Of a stretch of 64,000 bases of DNA, positions 11,801 through 26,700 are shown piece by piece. The translations under genes were made by a program, and so were the position numbers. The notes under the pieces are model-generated. The model saw nothing but the letters and a program-made list of their open reading frames with translations. It had not been told where the DNA came from and searched no databases. The stretch lies in contig CM059625.1 of assembly GCA_030435675.1 (NCBI GenBank), forward strand, positions 2,914,001 to 2,978,000, in the 5' to 3' direction. The number at the start of each line of letters is the position of its first letter. Position 1 is the stretch's first letter. This DNA comes from Steinernema hermaphroditum (lineage: Eukaryota > Nematoda > Chromadorea > Rhabditida > Steinernematidae).

Positions 11801-13304
11801 GGCTAATCACTAGTCGAAGATCCCATTCTTTCATTACGGTCTTCTTGGAAGGACGCTAATCGTTGCACTGTAGGACTTCTCTCTCATTAGCGAAGAGCTA
11901 ATAGAGCGTGACAAGCTACTACTTTGAACGCAAGGTCTGTTCTTGACGGTAAACACCCGCTAGAATTGGATTTCGTAATTTAGATTAGAGGAAAGAGCTA
12001 GATCTTTCTCGAGAATTCCTGTTAAATACGAGCAGATGGAGGCCGTTCTCTAGTGCGGCAAGTACGCAATACTACTTTACCCGAGATAGAGCCTCAGATC
12101 AGAGAACAATCACTTAGAAAGCCTCTCTCTTTTTGGTACGTCTATTAATCTCTGAGCTCTTGGCGCGCTTGCCGTTTCAACTGATAAGTTTGCCCTAGTT
12201 TTAAATTAAAGTGTCCTGCGCCGTTCCCAATAGGCAAAAGTTCAGCGAACATCTTAGATAATGCGTGCATTGGACTCGTCAAATCCGTGCTCATTACGGA
12301 AAGTGGCATACATACGGTGTTCTCGAGAACGACGTCGACGGCACTTAGCTGCCTTAAGTGCTTACGGGAATTCGTTATGCCGTCTTAAAATGACGTTCTC
12401 CATGGACACCGAGTCTAATGAGCTGTTTTTGGGGTGCACGGCGATGATCAAACGAGAATATGAGCACTTGAGTTTAAGTTTATGCCGGTACGCCCTGGTT
12501 ATCCTAATTGCGCAATCCATTTTAACCCAAACCCGTTGAACAGTTGAACTGGAATGGAAGCGCGTCGTGCGTTACAGTAGCCCTGGATAAGTGGATGCAA
12601 ATCGTTTTTTTCAAAATCAATTCAACTACGCTTCGTAATTATACCCAAATTTAGGATAATTGAGCTTCTTCCTACTTCGAGCGGCTCGTAAAAAATTAAC
12701 TCAATTGGCCAATTATGGTTCAGTATGCTAAGTTTAGATTGACAACGAGGAAGCTAGGATGCTGTGTTGTGTTGCGGACGCACGTTCTCGTTTACCATCG
12801 GCTCAAAAAATCACCACATTCCTCCCACTTCCGATCAACTCAAAATTACGGTAATAAACACGAATTCTTTCCGATGCGCGTGGAACCCGTTTTTAACGGC
12901 CAAACAAATAAACCTAATTAGTGAAAGACGTCCGGCTGCGATAGACAATGCCAGGCGTTCACGCGTGCCTTCCCGGAACGCGAACGTTGGTCGTTAGTCC
13001 AATCGTCTCATGCAGCTAATGCACGCGCGACACGCGGCTAATCCGCCGTCCCCCACACCTAGTAAGCACATCCGGCTAAGCCGTTGGTGTTGTTTTGTGG
13101 CGTATACAGCACCAGCGCGAGATACAAACGAGGGTGACACGAAACAAGGATAAGTCCAGCTGAGTGAAAGGGCAACGCAAAAGTGCCGGTTCCGACTAAT
13201 TGAATGTGTGCACAACGCCTCTTGAACAGAGCTACAAGCTCGTAATGTCGTCGTCACCAAATTGAAATTGAGATGTCGCGGGAGGCGCACAACTGAGAGT
13301 GGCA

Positions 13305-13320
13305 CGGCACAATTGTGCCG
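13305..13320. repeat. Perfect 16-bp palindrome
   Basis: CGGCACAATTGTGCCG reads identically on both strands. It sits in a GC-rich patch of the gene desert and could be a dimeric factor site; nothing else supports a function. Confidence 0.5.
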
Positions 13321-16300
13321 GGCACTGAGTGCCAGATTATGGCCGATCAGGAGCGGCAGGCTTCGCTATGACTAATGATCGTGTCGGGAACATATGGTAT
13401 TAATGTTAAATACACAAAGAAATATTCTAGATTTAACTTCTGATCTTCGGTTGAACATGGGAGGTGTAAAAATGAACACTTTCCGTGTTTCTTAAGCCGT
13501 ACAGTCTAGACTATTTTGTGAGTGGGGAAACAGCCGGACATACTAACAAAATAACAGTTGGAATAAAACCGGAGATCTTACATCTACTCTAATATTCTGA
13601 CACACTTTTCAGACGCATTATGAATTAATAGACATGAACCTTCGAGGACAGCCGCCCGCACATGACGTTCTATCCGAACCCTCGCGATTATTATTAATGT
13701 GTCTTTAAATGCCGACATGCTCGAACCAGCCTTGAAGGGGAACAAAGCGGAAAAGAACGGCGAGTGCGAAAAAAGGAAAGCGCGGGATGGGCAAAGAGCA
13801 CAAAACGCTCAGATGGTCGCCGGCTGTTGGAAAGCAGAAAAAAAAGAAACCGGTTGAGGGGGCGAGCGCGAGGGTCGCGGGCACCCTCCATGGGCTTAGG
13901 CTTGCGCGTGGTGTTATGATTTAAACGACGAGACGCTTTAATAATTATTACAATAGCTCAAAGTTACGGTCTTAAAATTGGGAGAATTGCTGTTATCGTT
14001 CATTTAGCTGTTGTAATAATTGGAAACGAGTCGACGTCTGTGTCGAAAACACGTGCTTTAGCGTTATCAAAAGCGGAAGTGTTAATTGGAGGGCTCACGT
14101 GCGGTAATCTCGGTGTTAAGCGTGTGGGCGAGCGGGTGCATGGCGGGACAAGTGGCGGAACAGATTTGGTGCCGATCTTGTGGTCGCAAGACAGCAATTT
14201 TACATGGGTCGTTTCCGAAACCGGTTGTTTTGAAAACGGTTATAACGGTTCAGTTGGCAATTCTTATCGAAAGAGCTGTGTTAGAAGGAATTCGGGAAAG
14301 CTACTCATGGGCGAACCACCCGCGAATTGAGTGAATACCGTATGTTTATGAGTGAAGTGGCCTTGGGCAACCTCACGGTAACACAGAATCGCGAAACGAG
14401 TCCCAAGATACAGGAAAAGATCATTGCGGAGCTGGTCGACATCCAGCTGTACACTGAGGCAAAAAAGACACACTGCGGATGATGAACAACTCAGCCGACC
14501 GCTTGTTCCCTGTTTTCCAACTTGATAAACAAATTGACATCTTTTGTCAAATCAAAGCGCCGAACAGAGTGATCAACGTTTGCTTGTATTTCGTCCAGAA
14601 TTTGACTTATTAATACCAATTCCGGTCTGACAACATTTCGTCTTTTTTGGCAACAAACACGTCACACGAACTGTCAGTATTCATGATTATGAAACGTAGA
14701 CATACACGCATGACCTTTTGGAACAGCTAAGCAAATGAAGATGTTTTGGCGGGGTCTTGGGACAGAAAGTGCGCTCGACGGCGAGGCGCGTAAACAGGCT
14801 GTCCCATTGAGACTGAGGGCAAAGTCCGCGCTCCAAGCTAATTGACTTAAAACCCCCATCGTCGGTCCAGAAGTCCTGCATGATTCTCAGACGAAATAGG
14901 AGCGACCGCCGACTAAGCGATATGGGAATAAACAACGCCGTCGCCGCCGGCAGCACAGCGCATGAATATGGCTTTTGGAGAGAATATGCACACACGCATA
15001 GATAGAATACGCGATTTGTTGCTGACTATATGAAAGAGTGCGGAGGACGGGCGTTTTTGAAAGTTCCCGGCGTACTCTTTGCCCTTTATATCTATCCACT
15101 CATACTACGTCGAAATGCGTTTGCACCCATTATCATGTTCGCAGCAAGGCGATTAGCGTCCGCAGCCGATTATGAGCGCGGCAGACAATGACCCGGCGCC
15201 ATAAAGATCACTAACCACCGCGGAAATGATGTCAAATCGGTGAAGGTTAATTCACACATAACAAGACGCAGAGCATGCGGTCCTGCATTTAAATGACCTT
15301 ACTGACTCAAGATCAAAATAAACACATTGCGCCGGTTAAAATGTGAGAGATCAATGTATGATTATGAAGTTTGGCGATCAAATGGGCTTCAATCTACATT
15401 TAGGGTCATCTCAACGTTCAGAAATCATGCTATTTCTGATATTTCCGGGAGTGGCGCCGGAAATGGCTATGGGAAAACAGAGGCGAAGGGAGACATTTCC
15501 GGAAGTTTCAGCTTTCACTGGGAATCGCGATGAGACACCAAGAAGGTTATGTGAATTTTACTGTGATTTGGCATCGGCCTGTGAAATCAACTTAATTTCT
15601 CATATTATAGATGGCCAGCTAAACTGTAAGGACTGGGCTGTCAAAGCAACGGAAATTCATAAGCGAACAACGATATACCAGACGTCATTTCAACATGCCC
15701 TTCAAGAGGCATTTCTAGTCGAAAGCAGAATGATATCAGCGTTTCCGTAAATATCACATACCGTCCTTTGTAGTACACTAGCTCAACAGGCTTTGCCTCA
15801 GGATTCGCTTCCGTCGCTAATGACGAAAGCGTCAATGTGAACTAATGCGCGTGTCTGGATTCACAAGAATCGTCCTTTTGCGGGCTTCAAAGCCGGAAGA
15901 TGAGCTATAAGTACTGGCCAAATATAGTACCTCATCAGTGACGATTGGCAGTGATATTTATTTTGCTTTGAATGCCCCGGGTAGGCAGAAAAAATAACAC
16001 TTTCAAAAACCATGTTTTCCTGTAATGGTAAGCGCTGTTAATTCGCTTTACGGTTGACTGATCTTGGAATCCCAAATGCACGGAACGATCAAGGTTATCA
16101 ATTTCCACAACAATAGATAATAGAACTGGTGGTGTGGAAAGATTCAGAGAACTCTCACAGAGCCAGACGGAAGAGCCAAAGCAAAATCTTGATCGGAAGT
16201 GATAAATGCGGAAATGGAAAGAGGAATGTCGTAAATCAAGATGAAAGATAGACGATATTGTCCAGACCGCTTGCACTTTCCAAAATACTAAACTGTTCCT

Positions 16301-19300
16301 CAATCTATGCATGCCTCCAAACGTCTGATGCAAGCAGCGCCGAATACGGTATCGCGCATGTCAATTTCACGTGAACAGCTTTGCCAAAATCGGCAGAACG
16401 GAAAGTTCCCAGTGTATTGAACGATCGACATTCAATGTACTTCAATGGTGCGCGACATGAATAGAAAATCAAAATTGCTGATCCTACAAGCATCAAAGAA
16501 CGTTCAAAGTTGTCTGTTATGCAGTGGCTGTTTTATCAAGTTCAAGCAACTTGTATCGCGCTGAAAGTGCGTTTTTTGACGGGCCATAAATAATAATAGC
16601 CTGACAGACGGGCTTGCAGACACGTTGGAGTCGCGAGAAGCGAACGTTTCTGGGGCTGTTAGTCTGAAGATGATGCCATCCGGGATTCGACTGGGAATTC
16701 CTGATGTTACTACTAACAAAGTGTAGGCAAGGAAATCCGCAGTCCACAACCTCAACCGATGTAAAATGCAAGAAAAGAAGCACGCCCACCGGGCTTAGTG
16801 CACCACTGTTTTCTTTGTTTATCGTGAGAGTTGTTTTCTATGAGGAACACTTGCGATCACGTGGTGGTGGCGCTGGCCTTTGCCCGAAAGAACCGGCCTC
16901 GATCATACTGAGATGTTAAATGAAATAATGTATTGTGTAAATGAAACACATGATCGTATTTTGATTTGAAATATTAGCACCGATCTATGGCATGTTTTGG
17001 TCGATTTTGATTTAAACATCCTGTATGAAATGTTATGTACCTGACCGGCCTGTTGGTTACATCATACCAACTATTTCAGACGCCTTTCAATGCTGTACTT
17101 GTATGTACTCGTATAAACATGGGCCATACGGTTTCCATATAAAAAATGCCCAAACAGAGCAATGCAAATGGGTGAAAACATGGAAAATGCATCGTTTTTT
17201 TTTGTTTTACGGTTTCCACATAAAAAAATGAACGCTAGTAGGCCTGCTGCAGCTTTGCTCATTTCTGATATAGGATCTGTTGCTTATGGTATATGACACG
17301 TTTTTCGGCTGGTTTTCCCAGATTTGGTCACCTACAGAATCCAGGATTCTGAAAGATTTCAAAAGATCACGCTTATTATAAGAAAGCACGCAAAATACTT
17401 GTTCAATCAGAGTGCGGAAGTGTAGCACTTGTTTAGCGGGAAATCCAGTTCATAAGTGATAAATAAGAAGGCAGTAAATAAAAATCGGAAGACAGCATGT
17501 TGACCGCGAAGTCGGTCGGCGATCAGTCGGTTTTCGGTGAACATGACAATACGGTAATAAAGACGCGAGCGAAGCGTTCAGGTCAAGGCTGGAAATGCGG
17601 ATAGGCGATGGCGAAAGAGCAATTGGGAAGCCAGGCGAAAAGGTGTGTTGGGTGAGTGGCACCACGAAGCTGTTTGGTTAGGCACCACCGCGTCTGATGG
17701 GCCGCACGCCTTAGCGCCACCCGCTAATTAAGTGGTACTCAGAACAACGCCTATCGGCGCATAAGACGCGGACAAACATCGCCATGTTGAATAATGCGTC
17801 GCCGCGGTAAGCGGATCCTCTCAAGTGACAAAAGGCAAATAATGGCGCATTTTCGGCAATAACGGAGAACCTCTAATGGTCGACGGACAAAAGATCAAGG
17901 GGTGTCCAAAAAAGCGGAAAACCAAACTACCATCATCATCGCGTTAGTTCGCCAATACCCCACTGAGGTCAATGCGACGCTCTTGTCGGAAGTGAGTCAT
18001 CACCGCCTACCCTGCGGGGTGCAAACTGTCAATCGCGAAATTAGACCCCCTTCGGAGCGAGACGACTGCAGTGAGTGGGATTATGTTGACCAATGCGTTT
18101 GCTGAATGCGAGCACGAGGCGAGCGAGCCTCTCGGCGAACGTTTCGTTGCGCAACATATTGTAAACATACGTGACGGCGCTGTTGAGAGAACTCAGGAGA
18201 GATTAGCGATTGAGATGACGATACGCGTCTAGCGTGCGCGACGCACTCGCATATGGGAAAGACTGTCATCTTGCCGCCGGACTGATTGACTTTCTTGAAA
18301 AGGGGACGGAAAAATAATAGGTATCCATGGTGTATTTCACCTTCTATGTAAGTATCGTTTCTCCTAGGATTTTGAGTATTGCGAAAGGGACCGAACCGCG
18401 ACAGTACTAGTTATGAATCGGTTAGGAGTATCCAGCAACGCGAACTCTTTTCAGTAGAACAGCAAAAGGTGTTTGAAACAAGCAATGGTGAGGCACCCGC
18501 AACGTTCTGCAGAACACAACTGGACACGTCCATTTAGCAGTTCATATAAACAATGGATTAGTTGGTTTATGAAACATTCCATGTTTACAGCTGATGTATC
18601 CATCGCTCAACTACACGTTAGTTTCAGCTTACAGTCAAACGCCAGCTCACAAATAGGTCTTGTTTTCGTTTTTTGCTTCTAGCCGCTGCCTATTTTCGCG
18701 CTCTATCTGTTCGTGCAGCAGAGACGCAAATGGGATTTACTGGTTTATAGTGAAAACGACTGTTTTCGAAGCAGTGCATGTATGATCTGATTTAGGTTCA
18801 GCAAAGCATATCGACAGCAGTAGCACACGTCATCGCACATGGAAAAATACTCAAACGTTAATGATAGCCTGGTCGCAGGTGGTTGCATTTACGTGCTGAT
18901 GGTTGGGGCTGTTTAGTCATACGACCAGCTGATCTGTGAGCAAACGGGACCAGTAAAGATTATGGAATGAAATGGATCAAAACACTGAAAAATATACTCA
19001 TTTACTCTCATTTTCCCACGTGGATGATATCTCCGAGCGTGCTTAAGAATCTACTGATCTGGTTAACCTACTATAACCTGCTGGAATGACGAACTGTTCA
19101 TTAGTTTACATGAAATTGTATTCGGAAAAGTGCGTTTATATCACGAGAAGCCATCGAAAGTGAACTAGAGCACTCTCTAATCGCATCGCACATTATTCCT
19201 TCTCTACGTTCATGGTTGATGTATGTTAAAAGTTCACGTTAACTTGCAAGGCTTCTGCAAGAAAGGATTTCGACCGGCTGTTGAAATAACGTCACAAATA

Positions 19301-22300
19301 CCAACTAAAACTACATATAGAAGAGCGTAAGATTTCGTTCATGTAATCTGGTGCGGAATGAGTATGTGGTGATAAGAAGCGGCGTCGCTGCGTAAGTTTC
19401 GCATGACACGTCACTCCGTGTCAGCCCGTTGCTCTGACTAAGTAGTGATTCAGTGAAAAAATTTCAGTATGATTGAGTCATATCGTACTCGGAAAAAGCC
19501 AATTTGAGGGCACAAGCACTTAAACAACGAACAAAGATTTGAGCTGTATACGTACCGAATTTGAAATCGAACAATGACTTCTGTTTCTAAGAACTGATGG
19601 ACTTGTAGGACATGCGCTTGTAATTGAAGTGTTTTTATAGTGAACGGATAACAAACAAAGTGCATGGACTACGCGAGCGTTTCTGGTAAGATATGCATAG
19701 CTTTGCCTAGGAAAAGAGAAGAGTAAGAACAGGGCCCCAATGACATGGACGATGACGGATGAATTTTCATTCTTCGCGCTTATATAACAGTATTTGACAT
19801 ATGAAAGCTCGCCAGTGAATTTTAAGACGAACAAAGCACGAAGGACCATGAAGAAAGTGTTAGCGATAACGAAAGGTTTTGCCATTAGTGTGGGAAAGTG
19901 CTGATATTGACAGACGTGCATCTTCTAGGGAAAATGTCAGACTAAGCATCGGCAGCAACAGCTCGTGTCTTTGCCCCATTGTCGAGCCTATACTACAATG
20001 GATGGTGTTATTGTTTTGATAACTATCGCATGCGGAAAAGCATGCATATTGTGGCCTAGTAATACAACGCTGATTCAACAAACGGAACGCAGAAATATTG
20101 TGATGATATTATTCTAGAAAATATTGCATACCTTACGATATAAATTCAAGAAAATGTAACTCGATGGGCCACGGGCCTCTTCGATCGTACACAATCATAT
20201 GAGCACATACCTGGATTCCATCTTCATCGATTAGTGAAACTACTATCGGGAAAAACATCGCTAAGATAACATTGCTTAAGCGGCAGGCAAAGATTCCAGG
20301 AATTATGTTATCGTTCACATCTCGCTCCCTTGCGAATACGCAACCAATCACGCTCAGCCGACAAACCAAGCTCCGCGCATGAAACCGATCGAAAACCTGG
20401 CGAGTTGCTCGTAACGTTGTCCAGCGTCGAAAGTCTTATAATGATCGCCGGAGGGCCCACGGCCGGGGGCGCTTTTAGGAAGTTTGCGCGCGCGCGCTCA
20501 CGTGTCGCCTGGCGCGCTCTTTGGTCGTTAGCACTCGGCCAGACACACACCGCTGCCACACACAAAGTACTGCATCCACTGGTCGCTCGGTCGGCTTGCC
20601 TCGATGCGAAAGGGAAAACACACGTCGTCCTCATACGAAAACAACTTTGGCAAGGCCAAAATTTGTTAGTTCTCCTTTCAGCTATAAATAGACATAAACA
20701 ATTTGAGTATTTGCTGAGGGGCGCCACCGGCCGAGCCCGTCGACTATTTGTCGACTGTTCATTATTAACGGTGAATTCGATGACCAGCTGACTGTACCTG
20801 GCGTTTGTTGTTTTTGTCTTACACTCCGAATATAAAGACTAAACAGCAGTTGAGTAAACAATTGGGGCTTTAGTGAAAATCCGTGTTATTTTTAGAAATA
20901 CGAATAGCCCAAAGGCGGTTTTCACGGGTGGGAAATAAATGGTTTTCTCGGTGGAAATGTCAGCTGCCCGGAAAATGAAAGATGTTGCGTCTTAGGTCGT
21001 CAGTTCTGCAAAATTTGGAGATCTTTGTTGTTGTTCCGGGGCATGGGCATAACAGATCTGGTGGACCCGGCTGGAAGCACTTGTCCTTATGAAAGACGGA
21101 GGCTTATTGAGGCGTCTTGAGAAATCGAAGAATTCAGCTCACTTCGGACAATAGTAAGGACTGAATTTTTTGTGTTTCATGTCCACAGTCCGAGGGACCA
21201 ATAACGAACAATAGGAACCGTCAGCTCGTTGTAGTCGAACACAAGCCAACGCCTGGCTAAATTAGCAAGCCACCAGTGCTGATCACATGACTGCAAAAAA
21301 ATGTAAATTACGAGCTTAGTTTTCAAAGAATTTCGACCCATCCGGAATGCAGAAAATAGCCGTTGTTCGTGCGAATCGAAAAGGCACTCGCCAAATTCCG
21401 ATAGACTTTGCGTGCAAACTCAATTGGCTGTGCGCTAAAACATTTTTATGATTCTCACCGAAAAGTCGACGTCCGCACGAAAGGCAATGCCATCAAATGG
21501 GAAGGAATTATTTATGACATTGACGTCTGGTCGGTACGTGGAAGCCGGCGTCGTTTAGACGTATAAAATTAGAAAATCCGTCGGTAAACATCGGATATTT
21601 TGAGAATTATCGAAGTTAGACGACATTCCGGTCGAAATCCTGGGAGTACGTCAAAAGGTGTTGATGAAGTCGGTTATGTGAAAACGTGAGCGCTCTCAGT
21701 GAAAGTGTTTGAAATGCGACAAGCTTTTCCTGACGGCTGATGTCAAGAGAAAGGAAATGAGTCGTGTGATCTACGTTTTTTTTTGCGTAATCTCTTGTGG
21801 TCGGCAACAGCTGTTAGCAGAGATCGCGAGACCCTGACGTGGCATTTGGAAAGATCAAGAAGGATCAGAAATCAAGGAGATTGAGGCAAGTCGCTGCACA
21901 TCATCGTGTGATGTTGTAAATTCTTGGCCAAGATTCTTGTGCAGGAGGGTGGAATCGCAAACATAAGAAATTGGGACGCAGACGACTGAATAGGAAGAGT
22001 TCTTCATTTGGCAATATTTTGCTGAAGAACGTTGCGAGCTGGACGGACGTGATCCAGCCAAAGAACACTACAGTAAAGGCAAACTTACGCCATTTGATAT
22101 GAAGCCAACACGGATGGATTCAAGGAGTGTGAGGTGAATTAGTCTTTATGTTCATCTCGAAGGAATCCTTGCGAAAAGAAGTAAATTAAAAACGTTTGTT
22201 GTTTAGGGTTTCATTCATTCCCCAGGCTGGAAGCTTTTGATATGTTCTAGAATATGGAGAACAAAAACATGAACAAAATTTTCACTCGACATGATAAATG

Positions 22301-23681
22301 ATGATGCCGGTTATAAAATCGAAAGCTCTAATATGAAACTCTTCAGCTGTATAGGGCTGGAAAGAGATTCGGGAAAGCCTGCTTTCCGATGCAGGCGGTC
22401 ATAGATTACTCAGTGCGAATCAAAACATATTATGCACTGAATTTTCTAATGTTTTCCATGAAGTGTTGCGGTCTTGCAGTAGACAAAGCACGAGAGATGC
22501 GCGCATCATTAGAATCGAAATCACTTTAGATTGTTTTGATTGTCGCAACAACATAGCCCACCGCCGCTTTCAATGAGACTACGTCAAATAAATTAAATTA
22601 TTGGTAATAAAATTGTTCGTCGCTTCCTTGTTCCACTTTACCGAGCTATGTTGCCGTCTACGTCGTCGTCCAGGCGAATGGAACCATTAGAGATGCGGCG
22701 ATCTTTATGAGTAAAATTCGTCTATGATTGAAGGAAAAACGCGGTTGTAAACACAATCTCCAGGTGCTGCTTTGTCCATCAGTCGTTATGTTGATGGAAT
22801 AGCACACTGTACACAGCTAGGTCTTTTCATAGCGCTTGTTTCTGAGTACGAATTTCATCTCTCGGCAAATTATGGTAGTAAACACTGCAGTATTTCCTTA
22901 TTGCCAGCCATTTCCTCAATGTTGTTTACGCGTTCATTAACAAATCGTTGACCGCATGTCACCACTAGGACCAGGATCAAAGTTTGTGGCTCTCATGCAG
23001 CCGAAAATAAATGTACTCACCTGATCACGTCAGAAGTCTTCGTTGCTGCGGTAAGCATTTCCTCGGCGACCCGACGTGTTCCGGCAGAAGCGGAACTGAC
23101 ACGACGACAACGGTGTTTGTCGGATCACAGCTGACGAGATGGCCGCAATGCTATCATTTTCCTCGGGGCTTCCGTGCACCCGCACCGAAATAGACGGGGA
23201 ACGCCGAAGCGATGGAGATTTCGGCCCGTTCTGCAAAACGACGTCCGGATTACAGTGAAAATTGAGACGCGTCTGTGGGAGGCGCGCATGGAGACGAATC
23301 AAGGATGAACGTATATATCAATTACATGACCACTGAAAGGATAAATCACCGGTTGAGTAATGGTAATACTGGGAACTGTGCGTCATTTCTGAAAAAAAAA
23401 ACAGCAAAATACAAAAGCATTCGGGCGTATAGAAAAGCAAAACCAAACACCACATTTTTGACTAGCCACGATTTTGTGCTTACGTCTATAAACAAACAAA
23501 AGAGAATGTATGTGGCTTTTCCTAGAGTATCAAATGGCACGCTTTAGGATGGGCCGATGGTTTGCTAGAATCCATTCCAAACGAAAAAGACCAGTTACTC
23601 AAACTTGAACACTAACCAACGTTATTTTTTTGGAAAAAATGTAATGGAAGAAGAACGGAATGAATCACATTGCTTCAAGGG

Positions 23682-23740
23682 AAACAACGGTTCTTGAAGG
23701 TAATTCTTATAAACATGGTCCCTATCAAGAACCATTGTTT
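23682..23740. repeat. Short hairpin with ~19-bp near-perfect stem
   Basis: AAACAACGGTTCTTGAAGG pairs with CCCTATCAAGAACCATTGTTT across a ~20-nt loop, with one mismatch and one bulge. Its size is compatible with a miRNA precursor, though the stem is rather short. It lies in the gene desert. Confidence 0.5.
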
Positions 23741-26700
23741 ACCACTTAATATTGTAAAGAATGGACCCGCAAGTGTCTGTTGATCTGATCAACTTATTTC
23801 ACCACCCATTCAATGTCCGATATTGCACGTACTTCACTTTTTGTCTTTCAGCACGTAACAGAAAGTGCTTCCCGTTGCGTAAAGAACAAACATGAGTTTT
23901 TGTGACCCCGCAACCTGATACTTCGCGGAATGTCCGTATAAAAGATTTCTTTAGAACTGAGTGGTTAAAACTCTGAAAAGTGACCAACGTGTACCATCCA
24001 ATTTTTTGTGACTTATCTTGATAACCTTATTGGTTTGGATCATGGCCTGAACCAGGGGTGCACCAGGCTAGAAATTGGAAGAGATCGGTATCACACAAAA
24101 GATCCGGGGTCCGATTCCATCCACACAACATTCTAGAATACATTTCATTTTTAAGGGCATGCTGGACAATGAGCCAGAAACATTTTGCCTGCGAGCGCAT
24201 TGGAATCCCGGACCTTGGGACTGACCCTTGTTTCGAAGCGGATGCACTCTAAATCTACAGTAGTTAGCAAAACGCAATAATGAAAGCGATTACATAAGAA
24301 GACATATATATAGAGGATACGCGTAAATAAAAAAACGAACAGGGAGTGCACAGTGCAAGGAGAGAGCATCATTATAAACACATTCAGCTCACGGATAATA
24401 TGTCCTTCCGAAAACTGCCCTATCTGCCTGGTCCATTTGCGCTGCATTGCATTGCACTATACATGTTAATGATTTATAAATTGCTTCTAAACGCTTCTAC
24501 GTTAAGTAATTTTAACGCAAACTGAAATGGAAAATCAGTCCTTAAAACACTGTTTTCTGAAATGTTGTTTTGTGGTACATTCGGACGAAATTTAGAAATA
24601 CGTTCTACACAGGTTCATAGCCATTGAATACGTTGAACTTCGAGTTGTTCAATGCTTAGTTTAAAGAATTATAAGACATTTCGTAACAGAGTGGATTCTG
24701 TTCATAACCCGTGCAAACTACTGAGGCCCCCCGACTTCGTCACTGATGGCAATTTCCTCTAGAAGCGACTACAGTTGTCCAGCTGCTTTCAACAAGAAGC
24801 GCCCATCGTTAGCGATTAACTCAGCAGATTGCCACCAACACAACTGAAGTATCAAATCCGTCGTGCTAACAATAAATATAGCATGAGATCGTGATGGGAT
24901 TCGCGTACATTGTGATGGCGGAAACGAAAGCCCACTAAAACATAAACAACATTCACATATTTAATTCCATCCCAATGCGGAAATTGGTATGCACGTGGGA
25001 CCACGTCAAATAGACCAAAGTCCAGACAAGACGTGCCGGATTAGTCCGTAGCAGCCGTCATTTCCAAAGCCGCACAAGGCGATGAACCGGGCAAACAAAT
25101 GACTCACTGACTGAGAGACAATGCCCTGAAGATGATGGTCCGTTTCAATTTACGTTCCGATTGTTAGACGAAATGGGCACCGTGGGGTGAACAGGCGATA
25201 AACGAGAACCAAACAAAGGACCGCCATCATTTGTCGGTTGGAGACAGAGCGCACCCGCTGACGTCCCAAACGAAAAAAGGGGAGAAAAAAAGCCAATTAC
25301 GATTCAAGGCGCGTTCTACCGCCTGGTGGGTCGGCAGGGGGAGAACACAAAAGCGCGCACATTCGTTTCAATCGCGATATTTACTTCGTCACATCATTGA
25401 CTGTTTGTATTTGACGCGCCTCTCCGTGTGGCCATTGCAAATGCTAGAGCGACATGCAAACGATCCAGTTCGCCGAAGGCCCGACGACCACGTGACGGAC
25501 ATTATGCATGGATAAGGGCGCGGGAACAAACTGTAAAAAAGCCAATCGGGATTAGCATCTGCAGGGCGCGGTGGGTGATGAGCGATGGCCACATACATTT
25601 TTAATGGAACATGGCGGGGGGTGAGGGGATGTACCACGTCATTTCTGCGAAGAAAAATTTGCAAAAAAAACTATTCTTCACGCTTGCATATGTTCAAAAC
25701 ATGATGTCACATGTAGTCATCCATTAAATTCTGTGTCTTTCTATAAACGAAGTCAGGTATCACCCTCCAATCAACCCCAACAAAAAAAAACGAGTCGTAT
25801 ATTTCAAAATCTTCTTCTAGAACTAAAAAAACGTAGTATAAAAGCAGCCAGAAGACGCATAAATATGGTGGGAAGCTGGATTTATTCGGCAAACCTTGAG
25901 ACGTTCTGGCGATTAGTTCGCAGGCCCGAGTCAGTCACTTAGGCACTTTCTTTGTTATGACGAAATAAGGTTTGAAGAGACCGCACTTTAAAGGCTTCTT
26001 TAAAAAACAAGCTAATTGTCAGCCCTAAACAGCAACACCTTAGAGGCACACGTCATGCCGAGAAACTGTGAAATGACAATGCTGGTACGGAAAGTCGCTT
26101 TGCTATGTACGCTCTTACTCCGATTCTTTTTTCTAAGGGTATCTTGTTGGCTGCTTTTTCTCATGAATTTACTGAACACTAGGTATCAGTATGACTTAAA
26201 ATGTAGTTCATGCAGTTATCAAAAAAAATCGCCTCATGTAATTTGAGTACGGTAGTTGAACATGTGTGCGATGGTACTACCGACTTAGTAAGTAATCTGG
26301 AAGGGCATTTTGTTCGAAAACAATCATGTTTCTTTATAGTGCTGCAAAGCGGATGTCACCCAACTCATAGGCTTACGAGCGCTTATCTTCGGCTTAACCT
26401 TTCTACTTCGCTGGAGCCGTCAATACTTTTTGAAGCTTCCTTCTAGAAAGCCGAATATCTGTGACACGATGTAGAAGAAGGAAGTACGAATCGAATATTC
26501 GGTTCTTAATTAATCATAAAGGCAATTCTCCATATGGGATATGGATCACTCAAGATTGGGAACAACTAGCGTTGGACCAATAGAGACCATCTCGAGATTT
26601 CGAGGGCTGCACTGCTCAATGGAACGAGCCATATTGTACAGGTCACCATGTATGTAGAGCCGACTGGCGGTCGACGAAAATGATTAAAAATGCCAAATCC

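Noticed and set aside
15343..15750. 135-codon plus-strand frame with a repeated DISGS-like word in an overlapping frame
   Set aside because: No domain, no conserved pattern, and the repeated word is short enough to be chance.
17129..17229. Direct repeat of GGTTTCCAYATAAAAAATG about 80 bp apart
   Set aside because: Short, AT-rich and without other structure; probably chance or local slippage.
17898..17920. GGGGTGTCCAAAAAAGCGGA resembling the element 2 terminal repeat
   Set aside because: Only partial similarity, no partner end or TA flank arrangement found; likely coincidence.
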